A stretch of 44,431 bases of DNA from NCBI GenBank assembly GCA_004292515.1, contig RDXB01000089.1, positions 1 to 44,431 on the forward strand, written 5' to 3'. Shown piece after piece: positions 37,071-44,431 of this stretch. The notes below the pieces were generated by a model, which was not told the origin of the DNA, made no database searches, and saw nothing but the letters and a program-made list of their open reading frames with translations. This DNA comes from Oscillatoriales cyanobacterium. GTDB lineage: Bacteria > Cyanobacteriota > Cyanobacteriia > CACIAM-69d. The stretch's first letter is position 1, and each line of letters begins with the position of its first letter. Made by a program: the position numbers and the translations under genes.

Positions 37071-37223
37071 TAAGAAGATGTCTGAAAGGTCAAAGTTGAT
37101 GCTCTAGATGCCCCAGCGACCGACGGAAACACGGAAACCTTGAAACAAGGGGCTTGGGCATTCTGCTGCTAGGACGATCGGGGCTTGGTTCGGGCCGCAA
37201 GATACTTTGCAGACGTTCTCTTA
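37071..37223. mobile_element. MITE-like element, family 1 (inverse orientation)
   Basis: Ends TAAGAAGATGTCTGAAAGG and, read inward from the right, TAAGAGAACGTCTGCAAAG. Interior blocks GTTGATGCTCT, GATGCCCCAGCGA, ACAAGGGGCTT and TTGGTTCGGGCCGCAAGATA match the other copies. The central palindrome is degraded. Confidence 0.7.
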
Positions 37224-37774
37224 GGCTGGCATTGGTCTGGTGAGTGATTTAGCTGGCGATCGGCTAACCTTTGGGCTGTTTGATTTAAGAATGCAAAGCA
37301 GATTCAGAGAGATGATCAAGCAGCTCCATTTCACCGGCAATGATCGGAAAATCAACAAAATATTAACCAAACGTTAATTGGTATCATTGTTTTTAATGAT
37401 TTAAAACAGTTTTTTAAAAATCTTAAAGTTCGAGCTGCTTTTTAACCACAGCCAAGCTATTTATACTGGTCTAATTGTTACGGAAATTGACAGTATTTAA
37501 GTTGATTGCCATTTTATACAATTCCAATTGTCTTCATATTTTCTCTGGGAAATCTCGCTAGAATTAACCCTAATTGAATAGTCAGGCATTGAATAGTCAG
37601 GCCAAAATGCAATTATCCGACTTGTCAATCCTTTTTTGGTTTCTGAGTCTGTTATTGCTTCGTCAGTTTCCGTCCTTGAAGTTATTGAGTTTACAGCCTT
37701 GAAATTGACAAATTATTGCAATTTTCAGTTGTGGCTAATCACTTGAATAGGGAAAGATACGGTCAGATCATCAT

Positions 37775-37912
37775 TTAGAGCATGTCTGAGAAGGATCTTT
37801 CGGCACGGGTCAAGCACTGATTGTCGTGGGGGGCAAGATGCTCAAGCCCATTGTCGGCGTTGATCGCTGGGGCGTGCAGAGTATCAGTTTTGGCTTCTTA
37901 GATATCCTCTTA
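37775..37912. mobile_element. MITE-like element, family 1
   Basis: Left end TTTAGAGCATGTCTGAGAAGG; the right end, read inward, is TAAGAGGATATCTAAGAAGCC. The interior shares GCACGGGTCAAGCACTGAT, GTCGTGGGGGGCAAG and GATCGCTGGGGCGTGCAGAG with the copy at 21413, in the same orientation. Confidence 0.7.
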
Positions 37913-38260
37913 GATTGCAAGCTGTTGCCAACGAAAAGGAAGGGTTGATCATTCCTTCGGCGCTTCCATTCAAGCGGTTGGCAATCTTGATTGTTGTCCT
38001 CAGAAACCTTCTTGACTGTTTGTGATCAAACCCAAATTGCACCACAAAGGCTGATTAGCTCTGCACTGCCAATGATCACAAGGTTGTGCGAGGTTGCACG
38101 AGGTTGATGGTTTTTCTGGCGGAGTTGCGACGGGGTGCGCGATCGCGGCCCTTATCCAGGATCTAGAACATTCACCCAGGGCACGAAGCGATCGAAAGAG
38201 CGATCGAAAGAGTGATTGGAAGTGATTGAAACAGCGATCGACAACCCAATTCAGCTCTTG

Positions 38261-38299
38261 GGTCTGGGGACTGATCGCCTGTCGGCTATCCCCCAGACC
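38261..38299 (+). promoter_or_regulatory. Hairpin in the cbiM upstream region
   Basis: GGTCTGGGG (38261-38269) and CCCCAGACC (38291-38299) are perfect 9-bp complements. This is 73 bp upstream of cbiM and just before a TTGACA box. It is not a cobalamin riboswitch as far as I can see; it may be a terminator of upstream transcription or a metal-responsive structure. Confidence 0.4.
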
Positions 38300-38306
38300 G
38301 GGATTG

Positions 38307-38336
38307 TTGACAGCCCAGAATCTTGGTTTTTTTAAC
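38307..38336 (+). promoter_or_regulatory. Candidate promoter of cbiMQO
   Basis: A perfect -35 box TTGACA at 38307-38312 is followed after 17-18 bp by TTTTAAC. An imperfect dyad GTGTT...AACAC at 38338-38360 lies between this and the ATG and could bind a metal regulator. Confidence 0.4.
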
Positions 38337-38371
38337 AGTGTTCAACGTTTTGCACAACACCAGAGTCCGGC

Positions 38372-39304
38372 ATGCATATTCCTGATGGTTTTGTATCGAT
38401 GCCCGTTGTGTTCGCAACCGGGATGGGTAGTGCGGGTGCGATCGCCCTAGCCCTGAAACAATCGCGATCAGCCTATGGCATCAAGCAGGGCCCAATCCTG
38501 GGATTAACCACCGCTTTTGTCTTTGCGGCCCAGATGATTAACTTTCCGGTGGCGGGCGGCACTAGCGGCCACTTGCTGGGTGGAACCCTAGCGGCGGTGC
38601 TGACGGGTAATCCTTGGGCGGGCACTCTGTCGATCGCCACGGTGTTGTTGATTCAGGCGGTGTTGTTTGCCGACGGTGGGATCACGGCCCTCGGTGCCAA
38701 TATTTTGAACATGGCGGTGATTGGGGTTTGGACGGGCTGGGGTTTGACCCAAGTGATCCAGCGTTTGTTGGGAGGGTCTCGTCAGCGGTTGCCCTTGGCG
38801 GCGGGGATTGCAGCGGGGGTGAGTGTGGTGGTGGCGGCGATCGCCTGTGCGATCGAGCTGGTGCTGTCGGGGACGGCGGCCTTTGCCCTGGTGCTGCCCG
38901 CCATGACCGGCATTCACATCCTGATCGGGGTGGGTGAGGGGATCATTACTGGCGGTGTGTTGGGTTACTTGATGGTGGCGCGGCCCGATTTACTGCCGGG
39001 GTCACAGCCCCGTTTGCATCGCTGGCAGGGGCTGGCGATCGGGATTTGTCTGATCGCCGGTTTATTGTCCCTGCTGGCCTCGTCTTGGCCCGATGGACTG
39101 GAAAAGGTTGCGGAAGATTTGGGCTTCATTAACTTGGCAGAGGTGGTGCGTGTGCCGGTGGCGACCCCTTTTGCGGACTATGGCATTGAGGGATGGGGGC
39201 CCCTGGGAACGACCATCACGGGGCTGTTGGGCTGTGTTGCCTGTTTTGGGGTGGCCTTTGGTATCGCCAAGTTGGTGAGTCCGAAGCCCTCGGAAGAGGT
39301 CTAG
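38372..39304 (+). CDS. cbiM: ECF cobalt/nickel transporter substrate-binding protein CbiM with C-terminal PDGLE-type part
   Basis: The membrane S-component of a Co2+/Ni2+ energy-coupling-factor transporter. The extreme N-terminus MHIPDGFVS supplies the metal ligands (N-terminal Met, His2) and GTSGHLLGG supplies another His. About six hydrophobic segments follow. Residues ~225-300 (after RPDLLPGS) add a transmembrane helix, SSWPDGLEKVAEDLGF and another helix, the PDGLE module that replaces a separate CbiN. Length is 310 aa. It is the first gene of cbiM-cbiQ-cbiO. The TAG stop (39302-39304) is made of TA plus the first base of a family 2 element. Whether Co or Ni is carried cannot be told; B12 synthesis genes are not in view. 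Confidence 0.93.
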   Translation: MHIPDGFVSMPVVFATGMGSAGAIALALKQSRSAYGIKQGPILGLTTAFVFAAQMINFPVAGGTSGHLLGGTLAAVLTGNPWAGTLSIATVLLIQAVLFADGGITALGANILNMAVIGVWTGWGLTQVIQRLLGGSRQRLPLAAGIAAGVSVVVAAIACAIELVLSGTAAFALVLPAMTGIHILIGVGEGIITGGVLGYLMVARPDLLPGSQPRLHRWQGLAIGICLIAGLLSLLASSWPDGLEKVAEDLGFINLAEVVRVPVATPFADYGIEGWGPLGTTITGLLGCVACFGVAFGIAKLVSPKPSEEV

Positions 39305-39517
39305 AGCCTGCCGTCATTTCGCCTGAAAACCCGGTTCCACCGTGACGAGATCCTGGGGGCAAGGGGTTTAAGCCTCTTGTTAGGACGATTGGGGCAGGAA
39401 AAATCAACCGTTTCAGCTTGCTCCTAGGAAATGACGACAGCCCCTAAGCCTCTTGTTACGACGATTGGGGCAGGAAAAATCAACCGTTTCAGCTTGCTCC
39501 CAGAAGATGACGACCAG
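39302..39517. mobile_element. Family 2 MITE-like element with duplicated right half, inside the cbi operon
   Basis: A full copy runs from TAGAGCCTGCCGTCATTTC to GAAATGACGACAGCCCCTA (39302-39446), bounded by TA. The right half, from AAGCCTCTTGTTA onward, is then repeated with a 76-bp period up to about 39513 (GATGACGACCAGCCC). It separates cbiM from cbiQ by about 316 bp. Confidence 0.75.
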
Positions 39518-39620
39518 CCCTCCGCCAATTGGTCATCCCCGGCGGGTTTGGTTTTTGGTTTGTCCGTTTGTCCCTAATCGATCGCCCGATTGCCCCTACC
39601 TTTTCCACCCGAGCCATCGC

Positions 39621-40325
39621 ATGATGCTGTTGCCCGTTGCCCCTACTTACCGACCCCTTGCTGACCAGCCAGACCGTACCGGGGCGATCGCCCTCCGGTT
39701 TCGGCTGGCGATGATCATCACCATCGGCGCGGCTTGCTTGCGGCCGGGGGCCTGGCCGTTTTTGGCGGTATATGGCCTAATTGTGCTGGTTTGGGCGGGG
39801 GCATTGCGAGTGCCGGTGCGATCGCTCTCGCAGATTTTGGGCGCAGAGTTGCTCTGTTTGAGTTTGATTGCGTTGCCCCACGGCTGGGAGCGGGCCAGCT
39901 TTTTGATGGGGCGATCGCTGGTATGTTTGGTGTCGATTAACAGCGTGCTGCTGACCTTGCCGCCCCATAGCTTGGCGATCGCCCTCAAGAGCCTGCCCCT
40001 GCCCGCCGCCCTCCAAGAAACGGCCCTCCTGGCAGGGCAATATTTAGAAATTGTGATTGACGAGGTGCGACGGATGCAGCGGGCGGCGGCCTGTCGGGGC
40101 TTGGCGGGGTCGAGTGGGTGGTTGCGCTACGTCAGTGCGGCCTCGATTGGATCTTTGTATGTGCGTAGTCTCGATCGAGCCGAGCGGGTCTATGGGGCGA
40201 TGACCGCCCGGGGCTACGGCGGCCGGTTTCCCATCACTACCGAACCGGCCGATGCGCGCCAGGGATGGTTGTGGGTCGCTGCCGGAGCGATCGCGCTGCT
40301 GTCCGGCGCGTCCTACTGGCCCTAG
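39621..40325 (+). CDS. cbiQ: ECF transporter transmembrane component CbiQ (EcfT family)
   Basis: The 234-aa membrane protein couples the S-component to the ATPase. It has hydrophobic segments (e.g. AMIITIGAACL, FLAVYGLIVLVWAGAL) and the two cytoplasmic coupling motifs with Ala-Arg-Gly-type cores: RRMQRAAACRGL and AERVYGAMTARGYGG. ATG 39621 is chosen; the frame extends to 39453 but that part runs through a repeat element and is not protein-like. ATG 39624 is an equal alternative. It is followed by cbiO after 103 bp. Confidence 0.92.
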   Translation: MMLLPVAPTYRPLADQPDRTGAIALRFRLAMIITIGAACLRPGAWPFLAVYGLIVLVWAGALRVPVRSLSQILGAELLCLSLIALPHGWERASFLMGRSLVCLVSINSVLLTLPPHSLAIALKSLPLPAALQETALLAGQYLEIVIDEVRRMQRAAACRGLAGSSGWLRYVSAASIGSLYVRSLDRAERVYGAMTARGYGGRFPITTEPADARQGWLWVAAGAIALLSGASYWP

Positions 40326-40428
40326 GGCGATCGCACAATTCCCCGCATCCCCAGCCAATGGGGGTGAAATCTATTCGGGAAATCTTTTAAGGTAGAAACT
40401 CGCCCCTATACCAACCCACGCGCGTTTC

Positions 40429-41175
40429 ATGACGGTTTTTTCAGAACGCAAAACCGATCGGGCTGAAGTGTTGGTTAAGGACTTGTGCTTTGCCTATCCC
40501 CAACAGCCATCGGTTTTACAAGGCGTTTCGTTTGCAATTCAACCGGGCGATCGGGTTGCCCTGCTCGGCCCCACCGGCAGCGGCAAAAGCACCCTGCTCG
40601 AACAACTGATCGGCCTCAAGCTGCCCACGGCGGGCGAAGTCTGGATTGGGGGGATGCGCGTTGAACCACGCACCTTGCCCCAAATCCGGCGGCGACTGGG
40701 CTTTTGTTTCCAGGACGCGAACGATCAGCTCTTTATGCCAACCATTTTGGAAGATGTGATGTTTGGGCCGTTGAACTACGGCATGCCGATCGCCCAGGCC
40801 AAGAACCAGGCCCGCGATCTCTTGGCCAGATTTGGTCTGGATGTCTATGAAGCGCGATCGGCCCACGAGCTATCCGGCGGCCAAAAGCGGCTAGTTGCTC
40901 TGGCGGCGGTGCTGGCCCTAGAGCCGGCGATTTTGATTTTGGATGAACCCACCACGGGTCTTGATCCACGCTGGCGGCGATCGCTCGCTCGCGTGTTAGG
41001 CGAGTTGCCCACCCAAGCGATCGTGATTGCCTCCCACGACCTGCATTGGATTCGGCAAACCACCGACCGCGCCCTTGTTCTCTACGGGGGACAAATTCGT
41101 GAAGACTGTTCTACGGAAAGGCTCTTGGGCGATCGATCCCTGTTGGAGTCCTACGATTTACCGCTGGACTATTAA
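40429..41175 (+). CDS. cbiO: ECF transporter ATP-binding protein CbiO
   Basis: The 248-aa ABC ATPase powers the CbiMQ transporter. Walker A is GPTGSGKSTLLE (near residue 50), Q-loop FCFQDANDQLFMP, signature LSGGQKRLVALAAVLA, Walker B ILILDEPTTGLDP and H-loop VIASHDLHW. The DANDQLF-type Q-loop is usual for ECF ATPases. Only one ATPase gene is present, so a homodimer is expected. The transcript ends at the strong hairpin at 41223-41255. Confidence 0.95.
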   Translation: MTVFSERKTDRAEVLVKDLCFAYPQQPSVLQGVSFAIQPGDRVALLGPTGSGKSTLLEQLIGLKLPTAGEVWIGGMRVEPRTLPQIRRRLGFCFQDANDQLFMPTILEDVMFGPLNYGMPIAQAKNQARDLLARFGLDVYEARSAHELSGGQKRLVALAAVLALEPAILILDEPTTGLDPRWRRSLARVLGELPTQAIVIASHDLHWIRQTTDRALVLYGGQIREDCSTERLLGDRSLLESYDLPLDY

Positions 41176-41215
41176 CTCCAATCCCTTAACTCCAATCCCC
41201 TAACTCCAATTCCCA
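41164..41215. repeat. 12-14-bp tandem repeats after cbiO
   Basis: TAACTCCAATCCC-like units occur three times between the cbiO stop and the terminator. Confidence 0.75.
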
Positions 41216-41222
41216 GTACAGA

Positions 41223-41255
41223 ATGGGGGCCGGCTGAAAACCGGCCCCCATTTAT
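41223..41255. terminator. Strong intrinsic terminator between convergent cbiO and hemL
   Basis: ATGGGGGCCGG (41223-41233) pairs perfectly with CCGGCCCCCAT (41241-41251) around loop CTGAAAA, followed by TTTATT. It can also act on the opposite strand for hemL, though the other side lacks a clear T-run. Confidence 0.85.
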
Positions 41256-41360
41256 TGATCCCATTAATCGACTGACCAGCGATCGTCCTAGCTTCGGGAT
41301 GATCTACTGATTCGGGATGATCTATTGGTCATGAGTTAATCACAGGCGATCATGAGCCAA

Positions 41361-42659
41361 TTACAGACTCGACAACACCTCACGAGCCGCCGCCAAGGTC
41401 GCCTCGATGTCCGCATCCGTGTGAGCCAACGACGTGAAGCCCGCCTCAAACTGTGACGGAGCCAAGTACACACCCCGCTCCAACATACCCCGGTGGAAGC
41501 GGCTGAACTTGGTCAGGTCGGCAGCCTTCGCTTCTTCATAGTTGCGTACCGGGCCCGCCGCGAAGAACATCCCGAACATCCCGCTGACATGGCCACCGCA
41601 GACTTCGTGACCCGCTTCCCGGGCGATCGCCAGCAGACCGTTAATCAGTTTGCCGGTGATTTGGTCGAGATATTCATAGCTACCAGGGCGACGCAGCAGC
41701 TCCAGGGTCTTGATCCCGGCGGTCATGGCCAAGGGGTTGCCCGACAAAGTACCCGCTTGGTACATGGGGCCCGCAGGAGCCACCATTTGCATAATCTCGC
41801 GACGGCCGCCGTAAGCACCCACGGGCAAGCCGCCGCCGATCACCTTCCCGAGGGTCGTCAGGTCGGGGGTAATGCCGAATTTTTCTTGCACACCACCGTA
41901 GGCAATTCGGAAGCCGGTCATTACTTCGTCGAACACCAACAGCGAGCCGTTTTCCTTGGTGATTTCGCGCAGACCCGCCAGGAAGCCGGGTTCGGGGACG
42001 ATGAAGCCCGCATTACCAACGATCGGCTCTAGGATCACGCCCGCGATTTCGCCGGGGTATTCCGCGAACAGGGCCTTGACGGCTTCTAGGTCGTTGTAGG
42101 GGGCGGTCAGGGTGTCGGCGGTGACGTTTTTCGGCACGCCGGGCGAGTCGGGCAAGCCCAAGGTGGCCACGCCGGAGCCAGCCTTGACCAAGAACATATC
42201 GCCATGGCCGTGGTAGCAGCCCTCAAACTTCAGCAGCTTGGTGCGGCCAGTGTAGGCGCGCATTAACCGTTGGACGGCGATGCAGGCTTCGGTGCCGGAG
42301 TTGACGAAGCGCACCATTTCGATGCTGGGGACGGCATCGATCACCATCTGGGCCAACACGTTTTCTAGGTAGCAGGGCGCACCGAAGCTGGTTCCTTTGT
42401 CGATCGCCGCTTTCAGGGCCGCCAGCACTTCCGGGTGAGCATGGCCACAGATGGCGGGGCCCCAAGTGCCCACGTAGTCGATATAGCGGTTTTCATCCAC
42501 ATCCCAGGCGTAAGCGCCTTGGACGCGATCGAACACAATTGGTTGACCGCCCACGGACTTGAAGGCGCGCACGGGCGAGTTCACGCCACCGGGCATGAGG
42601 GACTGAGCCGCAGCAAAAATTTCTTCTGAACGAGTGGTGTTGAGTGCAGTGGCGACCAC
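41361..42659 (-). CDS. hemL: Glutamate-1-semialdehyde 2,1-aminomutase
   Basis: HemL is a PLP enzyme turning glutamate-1-semialdehyde into 5-aminolevulinate, the committed precursor of chlorophyll, haem and bilins. The 432-aa product has [13 protein letters not shown] near the start, [24 protein letters not shown] and the PLP-lysine region [21 protein letters not shown] 42659 is chosen because AAGGAG (complement of 42669-42674) lies nine bases upstream and the length matches the family; an in-frame extension to 42785 is not protein-like. It is divergent from tRNA-Arg and convergent with cbiO. Confidence 0.97.
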   Translation of the reverse strand: MVATALNTTRSEEIFAAAQSLMPGGVNSPVRAFKSVGGQPIVFDRVQGAYAWDVDENRYIDYVGTWGPAICGHAHPEVLAALKAAIDKGTSFGAPCYLENVLAQMVIDAVPSIEMVRFVNSGTEACIAVQRLMRAYTGRTKLLKFEGCYHGHGDMFLVKAGSGVATLGLPDSPGVPKNVTADTLTAPYNDLEAVKALFAEYPGEIAGVILEPIVGNAGFIVPEPGFLAGLREITKENGSLLVFDEVMTGFRIAYGGVQEKFGITPDLTTLGKVIGGGLPVGAYGGRREIMQMVAPAGPMYQAGTLSGNPLAMTAGIKTLELLRRPGSYEYLDQITGKLINGLLAIAREAGHEVCGGHVSGMFGMFFAAGPVRNYEEAKAADLTKFSRFHRGMLERGVYLAPSQFEAGFTSLAHTDADIEATLAAAREVLSSL

Positions 42660-42844
42660 GGGAGGCTTCTCCTTGTTGGGTGTAATGGTTGGTTGTGATG
42701 GGGTAGCGAATATCAAACCAGTTTTGCAGTCTTCAAATTCTAAAATGAGACGGGCGATCGCTGGCAGAGGTGCTAAGATAACCAAGCAGCGTTGAGCGGG
42801 GCACTATTTTCTAGCGCCTGTTTGTTCTGAAACGCTTGCCACTT

Positions 42845-42918
42845 GGATGCGTAGCTCAGTTGGATAGAGCATCAGATTCCGGTTCTGAGGGTCGGGGGTT
42901 CGAGTCCCTCCGCATCCG
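42845..42918 (+). tRNA. tRNA-Arg (CCG)
   Basis: Cloverleaf read by eye: acceptor GGATGCG/CGCATCC, D-arm GCTC...GAGC, anticodon stem TCAGA/TCTGA with loop TTCCGGT (anticodon CCG), variable GGGTC, T-arm GGGGG-TTCGAGT-CCCTC, discriminator G. CCA is not encoded. It decodes CGG, a fairly used Arg codon here. Confidence 0.95.
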
Positions 42919-42951
42919 TCCAAGGTTTTCTGCTAGTCATAACAAGGGGCT

Positions 42952-43096
42952 TACGTCCCGTCGTCGTATCGCCTGAAACCCTGATGCCACTGTTAGCGGA
43001 TCGTTGAGGGCAAGGGGCTGAAGCCCCTTGTTACGACGGTTGGGGCGCGGGAAATCTACCGTTGCAACGTCCCTCCTGAAATGACGACGGGCCCTA
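42952..43096. mobile_element. Family 2 MITE-like element abutting the sucD-like stop codon
   Basis: Ends TACGTCCCGTCGTCGTATC and GAAATGACGACGGGCCCTA. The central palindrome CAAGGGGCTGAAGCCCCTTG (43011-43030) has one central change. The left flank ACAAGGGGCT is itself half of a palindrome, a sign of insertion into an older copy. The right end supplies part of the TAG stop of the sucD-like gene. Confidence 0.75.
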
Positions 43097-43996
43097 GTCC
43101 TTGGCTTTGGTGGTGAGGGCGCGGCGTAGGAGTTCGGGAATTTTGGAGGGGCGATCGGCGACTTTCACTTTGGCTGCTTTCAGGGCCGCCACCTTGGTAG
43201 CCACGTCGGTTTTGCCGCCTTTGCCGATCGCGGTGCGGGAAGCCACGATCGCATTGGCATGGCCGATCGCTCGATTCACGGGGGCAAAGTGACCGGCAAT
43301 GTAGGCCACCACGGGCTTGTCGATCGTTTCGGCAATGTAGCGAGCCGCTCGCAATTCCCCATCGCCGCTGACCTCGCCCACCAAGACGATCGCCTCGGTG
43401 CGATCGTCCTCATCCAAAATTTGCAGCCATTGCAGCAGGGAAGACCCCACCACCCGATCGGCTCCAATGCAAGCGGCGATCGATTGGCCCATTCCCGCCC
43501 GGGTAATTTGCAACGCCACCTCGTAGGCCAGGGTGCTGCACCGGCTGACAATTCCGATCGATCCCGGTTGGTAGCAGTCCGTGGGATGTAGCCCCAGCAA
43601 CACCTGGCCCGGCACGATGATCCCCGGGCAGTTGGGCCCCACCACTAGGGTGTCCGTGGCTTCGGCAGTACGCACCAGCCGCATCATGTCCAACGGCGGG
43701 ACACCCGCCGAGACGATCACAATTTGTCGGATACCAGCCGCGATCGCCTCCAGGGCTGCATCGGTGGCAGTGAAGGGCGGCGAAAAGATAATTGCCACAT
43801 CAATTGGCCCCACTTCGGCGATCGCCTCTTCGACCAAATCAAAGGTGGGAATTGCTTGGATCGATCGCCCGCCCTCACCGGGACTGACCCCCGCCACCAC
43901 CTGCGTTCCATAGGCTCGCATCAGAGGCACATGGATAATCGCCAGGGACTCGGCAATGCCGCAAATCAAAACCTTGGTTGCAGGGCTGAGTTTCAT
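43094..43996 (-). CDS. sucD: Succinyl-CoA ligase (ADP-forming) alpha subunit-like protein
   Basis: The 300-aa product has the CoA-binding fold (ATKVLICGIAES, VVAGVSPGEGG), the motif VVGPNCPGIIVPGQ, the ligase part GSIGIVSRCSTLAYEVALQI and a His in AIGHANAIVASR at the position of the phospho-His of SucD (usual form GHAGAI). SucD with SucC converts succinyl-CoA to succinate with ADP/GDP phosphorylation. No sucC follows within view; a gene whose tail is at the window edge could be anything. The tail after the His is more divergent than usual. ATG 43996 is chosen; the longer frame to 44122 is not conserved-looking. The stop codon overlaps a family 2 element. Confidence 0.8.
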   Translation of the reverse strand: MKLSPATKVLICGIAESLAIIHVPLMRAYGTQVVAGVSPGEGGRSIQAIPTFDLVEEAIAEVGPIDVAIIFSPPFTATDAALEAIAAGIRQIVIVSAGVPPLDMMRLVRTAEATDTLVVGPNCPGIIVPGQVLLGLHPTDCYQPGSIGIVSRCSTLAYEVALQITRAGMGQSIAACIGADRVVGSSLLQWLQILDEDDRTEAIVLVGEVSGDGELRAARYIAETIDKPVVAYIAGHFAPVNRAIGHANAIVASRTAIGKGGKTDVATKVAALKAAKVKVADRPSKIPELLRRALTTKAKD

Positions 43997-44109
43997 GCAG
44001 ATGCATTCGGGAGCGTTCAACCCATTCAAGCATGATCGCTTGGTTCCCAGTGACAAGGTTGCTAGCCAGAGGGCGTTTTGAAGACCAAAACCCAAGCCCC
44101 AACGCCAAC

Positions 44110-44340
44110 CTAGGATTTGCACTGAGGGGGCTGGATTTGGAGCCGGAGGGGTTCCAAGGGCAAAGCTCCCACCCAGTGGCGATCGATGACGCAGGTCTGG
44201 GTCTGGACGGTTTTGGTTTTGGGGTCAGCCGTCAAGACCAAGCGGTAATTCGAGGGTAGTTGGCGCGCAAAGGGGCGATTGGTCAACACTTGCCACCAGG
44301 TCAGCGCATCGGGCTTGGCGATCGCTGGCTGTTCCGTCAC
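44110..44340 (-). CDS. Small hypothetical protein
   Basis: A 76-aa frame immediately upstream of the sucD-like gene on the same strand. It looks protein-like (TWWQVLTNRPFARQLPSNYR, TCVIDRHWVGALPLEPLRLQ) with no low complexity, but I do not recognise a family. The start would be GTG 44340; no clear ribosome site is seen. A palindromic CAATTGCTGCAATTG lies just upstream at 44353-44367. It may be co-transcribed with the sucD-like gene, 113 bp downstream. Confidence 0.5.
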   Translation of the reverse strand: MTEQPAIAKPDALTWWQVLTNRPFARQLPSNYRLVLTADPKTKTVQTQTCVIDRHWVGALPLEPLRLQIQPPQCKS

Positions 44341-44383
44341 TAATTCACTAACAATTGCTGCAATTGACTAGCAAATGCAGCAA

Positions 44384-44431
44384 TCAGGAAACTTCCTGCT
44401 TCATCGCGGCGAAGTCGGCTTCATCCGCTCC
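44384..44431 (-). CDS. 3' end of a gene cut by the window edge
   Basis: The last 48 bases on the minus strand read GADEADFAAMKQEVS and a TGA stop. The composition is protein-like and the following spacer is AT-richer, suggesting the true C-terminus of an upstream gene. Too short to identify. Confidence 0.35.
   Translation of the reverse strand, partial: GADEADFAAMKQEVS

Larger units (their letters stand above)
35419..38371. other. 2.95-kb gene-free, repeat-rich region
   Basis: No reading frame here has the composition or motifs of a real protein; short ORFs at 35601-36073 and 36253-36465 run through repeats. The region is AT-richer than the genes, especially 36850-37800. It contains tandem repeats, one dispersed GC-rich inverted repeat, two family 1 elements and a pair of adjacent hairpins, each listed separately. 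It may be a decayed locus or an insertion hotspot, or it may hold unrecognised RNA genes. Confidence 0.6.

Noticed and set aside
38200-38371. Cobalamin riboswitch upstream of cbiM
   Set aside because: The B12-box-like GCCACTG and other core elements were not found.

Overview
The window looks like a chromosomal segment of a cyanobacterium. The octamer GCGATCGC (HIP1) and its core CGATCG occur throughout genes and spacers. The gene content is also cyanobacterial: a PatA-type regulator, a phytochrome-like GAF photoreceptor/MCP, DUF3110, a DICT-domain protein, a group 2 sigma factor and HemL. I cannot name the species. Sequence is moderately GC-rich, and spacers are often long and full of short repeats.

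Layout. (1) 53-2380: purL. (2) 2514-16499, all minus strand: a chemotaxis-like (phototaxis/type IV pilus type) cluster transcribed as PatA-type regulator, giant acidic repeat protein, CheW, MCP with four GAF domains, CheA-receiver hybrid kinase. This is the most unusual part. The giant acidic ORF and the CheW ORF appear to be one gene of about 1,547 codons split by a single-base frameshift at about 11566, and the CheY gene usual in such clusters is absent. (3) 17440-21114: a SUI1-type factor, an unknown protein and a REC-PAS-GAF-GGDEF diguanylate cyclase. (4) 22780-31145: DUF3110, a permuted-papain-like protein, a redox-motif-less FAD/NAD oxidoreductase, YceD (DUF177), a metallophosphoesterase, a glycosyltransferase, a group 2 sigma factor and a CsaB-type pyruvyltransferase. 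(5) 31682-35418: a TrpE/PabB-type chorismate enzyme, a pentapeptide-repeat protein and a DICT protein with a degenerate HD-GYP domain. (6) 35419-38371: almost 3 kb without a credible gene but with many repeats. (7) 38372-41175: cbiMQO, a cobalt/nickel ECF transporter, closed by a strong terminator. (8) 41361-end: hemL, tRNA-Arg(CCG), a sucD-like gene, a small ORF and the tail of a further gene.

Two families of short non-coding inverted-repeat elements (MITE-like, about 140-150 bp) recur in the spacers. Both often carry a central palindrome CAAGGGGCTTAAGCCCCTTG, and both are bounded by TA. One copy is nested in another exactly at the TA of that palindrome. Two copies of family 2 begin within the TAG stop codon of cbiM and of the sucD-like gene. 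Many spacers also hold tandem repeats of 11-18 bp.

Working model (inference): bilin-binding GAF domains of the soluble MCP sense light and signal through the CheW domain of the giant protein to the CheA-receiver kinase and the PatA-type regulator, controlling pilus-based motility. The c-di-GMP enzyme and the DICT protein are nearby signalling genes, not evidently in the same operon.
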